The translations under genes and the position numbers were made by a program. From SHLQ01 sp964196045 (GTDB lineage: Bacteria; Actinomycetota; Acidimicrobiia; Acidimicrobiales; SHLQ01): a DNA stretch of 28,552 bases. The stretch is from positions 1 through 28,552 of the forward strand of contig CAXMRH010000274.1 in NCBI GenBank assembly GCA_964196045.1, read 5' to 3'. The notes under the pieces are model-generated. The model was not told the DNA's origin and ran no database searches. It was given only the letters and a program-made list of their open reading frames with translations. This document shows positions 8,287 through 14,523 of this stretch, piece by piece; the first letter of the stretch is position 1, and every line of letters begins with the position of its first letter.

Positions 8287-8715
8287 TCAGTCGAATGGAA
8301 GTGTGAGCTGGTTGGCGTTGGCGGTTGCCTTGTTGCGTCGATTCGCTCGTGGTGGTTTCGGTTCGGCGGGGGTGCGCTTCACTTCGGCCGTGTTTGGTAG
8401 AAGTTCGAGTTCTTCTGGCTCGGGTTTCGGCGTCGACGGTGGCTCGACTGCTCTCTCGGCAGTCGGAGCGCCTCCCTCGTCGCGGGTTGGATTCGACCTT
8501 GCAGAGCGTTGTGGGATTGAACGGAGCGGCGCGCCGAGCTGTTCTTCGATCCACACCCGTGGCACACGGAGCTGACCGCCGAACTCCGAGACCTTGATCC
8601 CTGATCGACCATCGGTGACGCGCCACTCCTGACCCATGGCGTACGCCTTCGTTCGACCGATACGCAGAACTCGTGCGGCCTCTTCGATCGTCAAGAGATC
8701 AGGAACCAAACCCAT
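8287..8715 (-). CDS. Small HTH (excisionase-like) DNA-binding protein with C-terminal clamp-binding-like motif
   Basis: The start ATG at 8715 has GGAGA 8 bases upstream; an ATG at 8730 lacks such a site. The 142-residue product opens with an HTH_17/MerR-like winged helix (about 6-60: DLLTIEEAARVLRIGRTKAY, later QLRVPRVWIEEQLG), as in excisionases and small regulators of integrated elements. Residues about 65-130 are a disordered Pro/Glu/Arg-rich linker. The protein ends NQLTLPFD; QLTLPF closely resembles bacterial beta-clamp-binding hexapeptides such as QLSLPL of Hda. It lies 108 bases upstream of the relaxase on the same strand and is divergent from the XRE regulator. Roles in excision, in controlling relaxase expression, or in linking element DNA to the replisome are all possible; only the HTH assignment is firm. 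Confidence 0.8.
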   Translation of the reverse strand: MGLVPDLLTIEEAARVLRIGRTKAYAMGQEWRVTDGRSGIKVSEFGGQLRVPRVWIEEQLGAPLRSIPQRSARSNPTRDEGGAPTAERAVEPPSTPKPEPEELELLPNTAEVKRTPAEPKPPRANRRNKATANANQLTLPFD

Positions 8716-8736
8716 ACACAATGTCTCCATGCAGTG

Positions 8737-8779
8737 TTGACACTCGTTGTGAACGGTATCAGGATGTATGCTTGTGAAC
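8737..8779 (+). promoter_or_regulatory. Promoter of the XRE regulator gene with repeated TTGTGAAC candidate operator
   Basis: TTGACA at 8737-8742 and CAGGAT at 8760-8765 are separated by 17 bases, a good housekeeping-sigma promoter. TTGTGAAC occurs at 8747-8754 inside the spacer and again at 8772-8779 near the expected transcription start, 25 bases apart. A related ATGAAC follows at 8783. Such placement suits autoregulation by the XRE protein and shared control of the divergent HTH gene. Confidence 0.55.
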
Positions 8780-8817
8780 AATATGAACAGTGCCCCCAAG
8801 CCGTGTACGGTGGATAT

Positions 8818-9501
8818 GTGCCTCGACGCCCCAAGAAGAACGAACGACCACAGCCACCCCAGGGACTCGATCTCAACCAAGTCGTCTCATACAACTTGCG
8901 CGCTGCCCGAGAGCTTCGAGGTTGGACCCAAGAAGACCTCGCCAAACGGCTCGAGTTCCTCGTCGGGACCCGACCAACACAGGCCACCATCTCCGCCTTG
9001 GAACGAGCCTGGGACGGCGAGCGGCGCCGCGAGTTCGACGTACAAGAATTGGCCGTGTACGCCATGGCCCTCGACCTACCAATCCTGTGGTTCCTGCTAC
9101 CCCCACCGGGTGATCACCGCGACATCCAAGGCATCGGCCGAACGCTCGACGACCTCTACATCCTGCTCCTGGGCCGCCACGACCAACTCGAACCTGTCTA
9201 CGAACGCCTACGCCAACTCGGCATCGACGACCCAACGCCGGCGGAAGAAATTGTGGAGAAGATCACCGGCTCAAAGAGCATCAGCAGTCAATGGAGCTAC
9301 AAACAACGACGCAAAGACCTTCTCCTCGCCGTCCTCGACGAACATGCCGATGATCTCGACCGTGCCGCAGACGAGCTCGGGTCGTTCTTCGATCACCTCC
9401 GCCAAGTCGGCATCAAAGGGTTCGTCGCCGAGAACACGTTCGACGACGACTTCGTCACCCAACCCCAATACCGGACGGGCACCACGGACAAGACGGCATG
9501 A
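8818..9501 (+). CDS. XRE-family transcriptional regulator of the mobile element
   Basis: A GTG at 8818 (227 residues, starting PRRPKKNERP) is preferred over in-frame ATGs at 8734 and 8764. The first lies upstream of the promoter and the second at or before the expected transcript start. The helix-turn-helix domain covers about residues 21-85: NQVVSYNLRAARELRGWTQ, then ATISALERAWDG and a continuing helical segment ending ALDLPILWFLLPP. The rest (about 90-227) is helical and acidic with no recognised motif, perhaps a dimerisation or signal domain. It lies between the divergent HTH/relaxase genes and the integrase, the usual position of a repressor controlling transfer and excision. Only 42 bases separate it from the integrase, so the two are probably co-transcribed. 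Confidence 0.85.
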   Translation: MPRRPKKNERPQPPQGLDLNQVVSYNLRAARELRGWTQEDLAKRLEFLVGTRPTQATISALERAWDGERRREFDVQELAVYAMALDLPILWFLLPPPGDHRDIQGIGRTLDDLYILLLGRHDQLEPVYERLRQLGIDDPTPAEEIVEKITGSKSISSQWSYKQRRKDLLLAVLDEHADDLDRAADELGSFFDHLRQVGIKGFVAENTFDDDFVTQPQYRTGTTDKTA

Positions 9502-9543
9502 CCTGACAGAGACTGTCACAGCGCTTTGCGAACGTGGTCGAGC

Positions 9544-10692
9544 ATGAGAGGCCACATCGCCAAGAAGGGCAACCGCTACTACGCCGTCCTCTACGAAGGC
9601 ATCGACCCCGGCACCGGCAGACCCCGACATCGCTGGCACTCGGCAGGCGATACGCGCAAAGGCGCCGAGAAGGTACTGGCCGACCTGGTCAAGCGGATGC
9701 ACGACGGCGACTACCGCTCACCCGACAAGATCACCCTTGGCGACTACATGACAGAACGATGGCTCCCCTCCAAGCGCACGCGGGTCAAGGCATCGACCGC
9801 CGCCGCGTACGAAGCGAACATTCGGCTGCACATCGCGCCCTACATCGGGCACATTCCGCTGCAGAAGCTCCAGCCCGAGGACCTCGACGAGCTCTACGTG
9901 AAGCTGTTGACCGACGGTCGACGCAACGGAGCCGGCGGTGAATTGTCGGCCAAGACGGTTCGCAACGTCCACGCCACGATCCAGAGCGCCTTGTCGGACG
10001 CCACCCGCAAGGGCACCGTGATACGCAACGTGGCCGACATCGCCGACCCACCGTCGATTGGATCGAGCGGTCGCAAGATGAGTGTCTGGTCAGCGGAGCA
10101 TCTGCGCGAGTTCCTCGTCGGTCTGCAAGGTCACGGCATGTACGCGCTGTTCTACCTATCGGCGAACACAGGAATGCGCCGAGGTGAGCTGCTGGGCCTG
10201 CGATGGAGCAACATCGATCTCGAGACCATGCGGCTGCGAGTAAACCAACAGATCGTCTCCGTCGAGTACGAGCTGATCGAAGACGACCTCAAGACACCGA
10301 CCAGCCGTCGCACCATCGACCTCGATGAACGAACCGTCGCAGTCATGCGTCGTCATCGCCGCCAGCAGGTCGAGGACCAACTCGCCAACGGAGTCCGGAC
10401 CAACGACGGCTACGTCTTCGCCCGAGACGACGGCGCACCGATCCACCCCGACTTCATGAGCCAAACGTTCGAACGGCTCATCGCCCAGAGCCCGCTCCCC
10501 CGCATCCGGTTGCACGATCTACGCCACACGCACGCCACGATCATGCTCAAGGAAGGCGTGCCCGTGAAGGTCGTCAGCGAGCGCCTCGGCCACGCCAGCG
10601 CCGCCTTCACCATGACCGTCTACCAACACATCCTCCCCGGCATGCAAGCCGAAGCCGCCGCCACCTTCGCCAACGCTGTGTTTGGGGAGTAG
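9544..10692 (+). CDS. Tyrosine-type site-specific integrase
   Basis: From ATG 9544 the product has 382 residues; a TTG at 9526 would add six. The order is a short arm-binding N-terminus (about 1-55, GHIAKKGNRYYAVLYEG), a SAM-like core-binding domain (about 60-165) and the catalytic domain (about 175-375). The six catalytic positions are present: Arg212 in TGMRRGE, Lys250 in LKTPTSRR, His324 and Arg327 in HDLRHTH, His350 in RLGH and the nucleophile Tyr360 in TMTVYQH. It would integrate and excise the element by recombination between attP and the chromosomal site, most likely the initiator tRNA gene about 490 bases downstream. It resembles integrases of actinobacterial integrative elements and appears intact. 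Confidence 0.95.
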   Translation: MRGHIAKKGNRYYAVLYEGIDPGTGRPRHRWHSAGDTRKGAEKVLADLVKRMHDGDYRSPDKITLGDYMTERWLPSKRTRVKASTAAAYEANIRLHIAPYIGHIPLQKLQPEDLDELYVKLLTDGRRNGAGGELSAKTVRNVHATIQSALSDATRKGTVIRNVADIADPPSIGSSGRKMSVWSAEHLREFLVGLQGHGMYALFYLSANTGMRRGELLGLRWSNIDLETMRLRVNQQIVSVEYELIEDDLKTPTSRRTIDLDERTVAVMRRHRRQQVEDQLANGVRTNDGYVFARDDGAPIHPDFMSQTFERLIAQSPLPRIRLHDLRHTHATIMLKEGVPVKVVSERLGHASAAFTMTVYQHILPGMQAEAAATFANAVFGE

Positions 10693-10765
10693 GCCGTTTG
10701 CTCCCTTTGGCGCGACTTTGCGAATAGTCTGACTTTCAGGGATCTGCCAAAGTGCACTCAAATTC

Positions 10766-10984
10766 ATGCATCAAGACGTCACTGCCGTTCTCCAACAGAT
10801 ACTGGACGGCCATGACGCCAGCTCCCTCGAGTCCTACACGCTCGACTTCAATGAGGAATCGAGCAAGGCAAGCGAAACAGAAATGACCGTCCGTGACGCA
10901 GCGATCTGCTTCGCGAACGCCGACGGTGGAACCATCGTCCTGGGAATCAAAGTCAAAAATGCGGGACCAGCGAGGGTCGACTGA
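10766..10984 (+). pseudogene. Truncated AlbA_2/Schlafen-type ATP-binding protein (N-terminal fragment)
   Basis: The 72-residue product matches only the beginning of AlbA_2 (divergent AAA-4, Schlafen-like) proteins: an ES...LDFNEE segment at about 20-32 and the hallmark AAICFANADGGTIVLGIK at about 46-63. Family members normally run to several hundred residues with a winged-helix tail. Here the frame ends 9 residues after the GGTIVLGI strand, at a TGA at 10982-10984. The break lies between the integrase and the tRNA gene, so it was probably produced by recombination at the element junction. Whether the remaining piece is expressed is unclear. Confidence 0.6.
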
Positions 10985-11090
10985 GGGCACAGAATCGGAG
11001 CCGGATGTGAAGTAGCCGGCCGTCCAACTCATCAGCGGGGACCGAAGGTAACCGATCTCGGGCGGCGAGAATATCGGCTAATGCCAGATC

Positions 11091-11114
11091 ATCCGTTAGA
11101 AGATCCGTTAGAAG
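11091..11114. repeat. 12-bp perfect tandem repeat near the attachment site
   Basis: ATCCGTTAGAAG at 11091-11102 is repeated at once at 11103-11114. It lies between the truncated AlbA gene and the tRNA terminator, in a stretch (10985-11146) without a convincing gene. It could be a pair of arm-type integrase sites or a simple slippage product. Confidence 0.6.
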
Positions 11115-11146
11115 AACGGCCTTTTGGCTTCTGATCAAAAGCTGAG

Positions 11147-11178
11147 AAACCCCGGAAACCGTTGAGTTTCCGGGGTTT
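11147..11178 (-). terminator. Hairpin terminator of the initiator tRNA gene
   Basis: AAACCCCGGAAAC at 11147-11159 and GTTTCCGGGGTTT at 11166-11178 form a perfect 13-bp stem with a 6-base loop. It starts 5 bases past the tRNA 3' end on the minus strand. The A/T base of the stem gives a short U stretch in either direction, so it could also stop transcription entering from the element. Confidence 0.8.
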
Positions 11179-11182
11179 TCTA

Positions 11183-11259
<77 letters not shown>

Positions 11260-11311
11260 GCTCACAAGGGTAGCGGCATGCTTCTGGAAGCCAACCTGGC
11301 CCGGTCAACCC

Positions 11312-12490
11312 CTAGCCGATGAGCTTGAGCACCGCGTCGAGGTAGAGATGTGTTGCGGTCTCGAGCTGATCGACCTCGATGAACTCATCGATCGTGTGCG
11401 CTTGCGACAGTGAACCGGGCCCCCAGATAATCGCAGGCACACCGAGGTTTGGTGCATCGGTGGACGCCGAGAAGGCCACGGCAAGATCAGGAGTCTCGTT
11501 CCGACGGGCTGCGGTCTGCGCAGCGAGAACCACAGGATTGTCGAGCGGGGTGTCCAGAGGTCCGGAATCGACCAATGGTGAACCCAACTCCCAGGCAAAA
11601 GAATGGTCGTGTGCCGCAATCGATTCGAGGAGATCTACGAGTTCGCCGCGCACTTCGGCCGAGGTCTGGAGAGGAGACACCCGCCGATCGACCTCGAGCT
11701 CGCACAGATCGGGAACGATCGACACCATGTTCCCGCCGCGGATCACTCCAGCGTTCACGCTCCCGGAGCCGCACATGTCGTGCCCTGGGCGGGAATGCAG
11801 CTCGTCTCGGTACTCCCCCAGTGCCGTGATCACTTTCATCATCTGTTCGATGGCATTCAACCCTTCGGACGCGATGCTCGAATGCACAGCCCGGCCGAAC
11901 GTACGAATCGGCACTGCGTATTGCCCCAGGTGGGCAGTGCAGATGCTGAGCTCGGTTGGCTCGCCGATAATCGCGAAATCTGCGGCCGGCCCGTGCGAGG
12001 GAAACGCCGTCGACCCCAGCATCGCGGCTTCTTCGTCGGCGATGCCAGCGATCATCACTCGTCCTGGGAACTTTTGGTCTGCCGACGCCAGGACCTCGGC
12101 AACTTCGAGGAAGCAGGCGAACGCTCCCTTCATGTCGCACGAGCCACGACCGTACAGACGTCCGTCTCGAAGGTCGCCGGAAAACGGATCGCCCGAATAG
12201 CCCTCGACACCAACCGTGTCGAGATGCCCGCCGAGCATCACGATCGGTCCATCACCCCCTGGACCAACCCCCCACACGTTCGGACGCCCGGGAGCCACCT
12301 CCTGTCGCGTTGTTTTGTAGCCGACTTGGTCCATCTGATCGACAAGCCAGTCTGCGAGCAACGCTTCTCCCTCGATGGGGCCGAGTCTCGATGATTCGAA
12401 CGGATTGACGCTCGGGATCTGGACCATCGCCCGCGTGCGTTCAATGACTCGATCGCGATCGATCAGCGCGTGGAGATCATTAGGTGCCAT
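11312..12490 (-). CDS. M20-family zinc peptidase/deacylase (ArgE/DapE type)
   Basis: A 392-residue product from ATG 12490; a TTG at 12502, directly after the upstream stop codon, would add four residues. Metal-binding motifs of the di-zinc family are in order: GGHLDTV (about 87-93), SCDMKGA (about 117), the acid pair DEEAA (about 152), GEPTEL (about 176) and AHTIDEF (about 364). A lid/dimerisation domain lies between about 190 and 300. Such enzymes hydrolyse amide bonds of N-acyl amino acids or small peptides (acetylornithine deacetylase, succinyl-diaminopimelate desuccinylase, carboxypeptidase); the exact substrate cannot be read from sequence. It directly follows an Lrp-type regulator gene with no gap, so an amino-acid-related, Lrp-controlled role is plausible. 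No arginine or lysine pathway neighbours are present. Confidence 0.88.
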   Translation of the reverse strand: MAPNDLHALIDRDRVIERTRAMVQIPSVNPFESSRLGPIEGEALLADWLVDQMDQVGYKTTRQEVAPGRPNVWGVGPGGDGPIVMLGGHLDTVGVEGYSGDPFSGDLRDGRLYGRGSCDMKGAFACFLEVAEVLASADQKFPGRVMIAGIADEEAAMLGSTAFPSHGPAADFAIIGEPTELSICTAHLGQYAVPIRTFGRAVHSSIASEGLNAIEQMMKVITALGEYRDELHSRPGHDMCGSGSVNAGVIRGGNMVSIVPDLCELEVDRRVSPLQTSAEVRGELVDLLESIAAHDHSFAWELGSPLVDSGPLDTPLDNPVVLAAQTAARRNETPDLAVAFSASTDAPNLGVPAIIWGPGSLSQAHTIDEFIEVDQLETATHLYLDAVLKLIG

Positions 12491-12502
12491 CGAGTCAGTC
12501 AA

Positions 12503-12970
12503 TCACGGCTTCGATGGACCCGACCTAGTCGTCGGGATGTGCTCGAGTACCAAGCGACTGTCGGACTGGCGTACGCCACCTTCGTCGCGCATGCGACTTA
12601 GTAGGGAGTTGAGGTCTTCGGTCGAGGCAACCCGAGCCCGCAAACGAAAGTCGAGTGGCCCTGTCAGATGGAAACACTCGACGACGCGATCATCGTCCGC
12701 CACGAGCTCCATGAGCGGCTCACGATCACGGTCGTCGTAGAGCCACAGGTCGATCGACGCTTCGATCGGACGGCCAAGGCTTGCATGATCGAGCACGGCT
12801 CGAAAGCCGGTGACGACTCCGCGATCAATGAGGCGCTGGACCCGCGCACCGGCCGCATTTGGACTCAACCCAACCGCTCGACCAACCTCACGATGGGTCA
12901 TTCTGGCATTACGTTGCAAACTACGGAGGATTTCTCTGTCGATTTCATCTACCACAGTACAATTCACCAT
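12503..12970 (-). CDS. Lrp/AsnC-family transcriptional regulator
   Basis: A 155-residue protein with the standard two parts: an N-terminal winged HTH (about 8-55: DEIDREILRSLQRNARMTHR, then AVGLSPNAAGARVQRLIDRG) and a C-terminal RAM effector-binding domain (about 65-145, including DLWLYDDRDREPLMELV and DDRVVECFHLTGPLDFRLR). Family members sense amino acids or related metabolites and act locally. Its stop is immediately followed by the M20 peptidase start region, so the two are coupled, and the peptidase is the likely target. A divergent small gene lies on the other side; the AT-rich gap at 12971-13062 probably carries its own operator. No SD site precedes ATG 12970; the start could be slightly further in. 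Confidence 0.92.
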   Translation of the reverse strand: MVNCTVVDEIDREILRSLQRNARMTHREVGRAVGLSPNAAGARVQRLIDRGVVTGFRAVLDHASLGRPIEASIDLWLYDDRDREPLMELVADDDRVVECFHLTGPLDFRLRARVASTEDLNSLLSRMRDEGGVRQSDSRLVLEHIPTTRSGPSKP

Positions 12971-13062
12971 ATCAGGGCTAGATACACAGTGTTTTCGGTG
13001 CCACCCACAGCCGACAATCCGTCATGATTATCACATCACGCACTCCCGATGGAGAAAATGAC

Positions 13063-13215
13063 ATGACCACCACACAGACCAACGCGCTCGGCACACTTCT
13101 CGAGATTTGGCGCGAGCATCAAGACCTCCGCGACTCCGGCGCATCCGTCGCCCAGTTGAACGAGTCGCGCCTGCGACTCGACAGCGCTCGCGTTCTCGCA
13201 AACCCGGCACGCTGA
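13063..13215 (+). CDS. Hypothetical 50-aa protein
   Basis: The start ATG at 13063 follows GGAGAAAATGAC, an SD site at good distance; an earlier in-frame start at 13024 lacks one. The 50 residues begin MTTTQTNALGTLLEIWREHQ and look like a two-helix bundle: an amphipathic helix, a short Gly/Ala turn (SGASVAQ), then NESRLRLDSARVL. No known family is recognised. It is divergent from the Lrp regulator and precedes arfB by 43 bases on the same strand. The clean SD and helical periodicity argue that it is translated. Confidence 0.6.
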   Translation: MTTTQTNALGTLLEIWREHQDLRDSGASVAQLNESRLRLDSARVLANPAR

Positions 13216-13258
13216 TCGTGTCCGGCCAGTCGGGTGTGTAATTCGTACACTCGACGAC

Positions 13259-13666
13259 ATGGCCATCGCCGTGCAGCCCTCCCTCGTCATTCCTGACGCC
13301 GAACTCACAGAGCGATTCAGCGCGTCCGGTGGACCCGGAGGTCAGCACGCAAACAAGGCTGCCACGAGAGTCGAGCTGACGTGGGACCTCGAGAACTCCG
13401 AGTCCGTCACCGAAACGCAGCGAGAAACTCTCCTCGCACATTTTGGTCCGATCGTCCGGGTCGTCGTGGACGACGAACGATCCCAACTCCGCAATCGAGA
13501 GATCGCTGAGGCTCGTCTCGCTGGCCGAGTTCGAACCGCGCTTGTTCCCGAACGACCGCGTAGACCGACGCGTCCGACTCGCAATTCTCAGCGTCGACGC
13601 GTGAACAAGAAGCGACAGAACGCGCAGACGAAACGGCTGCGGCAACGACCGAAGGCGGACGATTGA
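13259..13666 (+). CDS. arfB: Ribosome-rescue release factor ArfB (class I RF-like peptidyl-tRNA hydrolase)
   Basis: The 135-residue protein has the compact release-factor catalytic domain with GGPGGQHANK at 24-33; GGQ at 27-29 is the tripeptide that triggers peptidyl-tRNA hydrolysis. After the domain (to about 95) comes a basic tail (about 98-135) rich in Arg, Lys and Gln, the part that enters the empty mRNA channel of stalled ribosomes in ArfB/YaeJ. The absence of codon-recognition domains and the short length separate it from RF1/RF2. It would free ribosomes stalled on truncated mRNA. No strong SD is seen before ATG 13259; a short palindrome (GTGTA...TACAC, 13236-13250) lies just upstream. 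The closest alternative is mitochondrial ICT1-like naming of the same family. Confidence 0.93.
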   Translation: MAIAVQPSLVIPDAELTERFSASGGPGGQHANKAATRVELTWDLENSESVTETQRETLLAHFGPIVRVVVDDERSQLRNREIAEARLAGRVRTALVPERPRRPTRPTRNSQRRRVNKKRQNAQTKRLRQRPKADD

Positions 13667-13776
13667 AACGACGTCTCCGTCTCCCCCGGATCGGTGTGAC
13701 GCCCGACCGGTCAGATGTGACGCGTGCACACCCTATTTCACGCATGATTCGCGGCCGCTCGGCCGTTACTAGAGAC

Positions 13777-14523
13777 ATGCATGCAACCGAACGCCTCTCC
13801 TCCACGGTCCACGTGAGCAAAGACGCCGCGCGTGCCTCAGCGCGTTGGTTCGTCGGTATCTCGCGTCATGGCGTTCTCGCGGCTGAACGAGTTACGCATC
13901 TGCCAAGCAGCCGTAATCGCTTCCGCCAGACGATCAGCATGTTCTCCGGTTCGATCTTCATCGGACTCGGCGTCTCGCTGTTCGTGCACGCCCGCCTCGG
14001 CGTCCCCGCGTTCGACGTCATGCTCACCGCACTGCGCGACATCCTCGGCATCAGCCTCGGCCAAGCAGGCTGGGTCTTCACCAGCATCCTCTTTGGCATC
14101 GCCGCGATCCTTGGTAGACGACCAACGCTCGGCGGCGTCGTATACATGTTGTCGAACGGCATCGCCGTCGATGTATGGATGCGACTCATCCGAGACCCCG
14201 ACGCACTTGCGATCCGTATGTTGTTCGTCGTGCTCGGCACACTCGCCATTGCTGCGGGCGTCGCGTTGGTGATTCACGCCGGCCTCACCGGCGGGTCGAT
14301 CGAACTGCTGATGAACGCCGCCGCAGATCGAGGTCGGGACCCCTTCAACGTTCGCCGCGGAATCGAGATCGCCATCGTCGCGGTCGGCGTCGCTCTCGGC
14401 GGCGACCTCGGGTGGGCAACCATCTTCTTTATCCTCACGATGAGCCCTGCGCTCAAGGCCGGTCAGCAAGCACTGAACGATCACCGCGCCGGACGAGCCC
14501 TGCGCCTCACTCCGGCAAGCTGA
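13777..14523 (+). CDS. YczE/YitT-type integral membrane protein
   Basis: From ATG 13777 the product has 248 residues: a hydrophilic N-terminus of about 50 residues and then five hydrophobic segments (about 53-72, 90-110, 115-135, 150-172 and 200-222). Conserved-looking features of the YczE family (COG2364) are the FIGLGVSLFVHARLGVPAFDV stretch around the first helix, split by small residues, and the repeated glycine-rich GLTGGSIELL segment in the fourth. The start is uncertain: a TTG overlapping the arfB stop would add 38 residues, and an ATG at 13939 would begin at the first helix. Function in this family is poorly known; transport is usually presumed. Its end overlaps the convergent E1 gene by 17 bases. 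Confidence 0.75.
   Translation: MHATERLSSTVHVSKDAARASARWFVGISRHGVLAAERVTHLPSSRNRFRQTISMFSGSIFIGLGVSLFVHARLGVPAFDVMLTALRDILGISLGQAGWVFTSILFGIAAILGRRPTLGGVVYMLSNGIAVDVWMRLIRDPDALAIRMLFVVLGTLAIAAGVALVIHAGLTGGSIELLMNAAADRGRDPFNVRRGIEIAIVAVGVALGGDLGWATIFFILTMSPALKAGQQALNDHRAGRALRLTPAS

Larger units (their letters stand above)
4888..11182. mobile_element. Integrated mobilizable element next to the initiator tRNA gene (left limit unknown)
   Basis: A MobF relaxase, an HTH_17-type small protein, a divergent XRE regulator and a tyrosine integrase form a compact module whose integrase end abuts the 3' end of a tRNA gene, the classic target of such integrases. The right limit is taken as the tRNA 3' end. 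The left limit could not be found: I saw no second copy of the tRNA 3' segment between base 1 and the integrase, so the element may extend past the window and include the protease and sigma genes as cargo. No plasmid-type replication gene is seen. Confidence 0.65.

Noticed and set aside
1..10692. Second copy of the tRNA-fMet 3' end as left att site
   Set aside because: No segment resembling the tRNA 3' 20-40 bases was found by eye left of the integrase; a short core could still be missed.
10736..11032. 98-codon minus-strand frame
   Set aside because: Antisense to the truncated AlbA gene, which shows real family motifs.
10953..11138. 61-codon minus-strand frame over the 12-bp repeat
   Set aside because: The repeat simply gives LLTD twice; no other feature supports translation.
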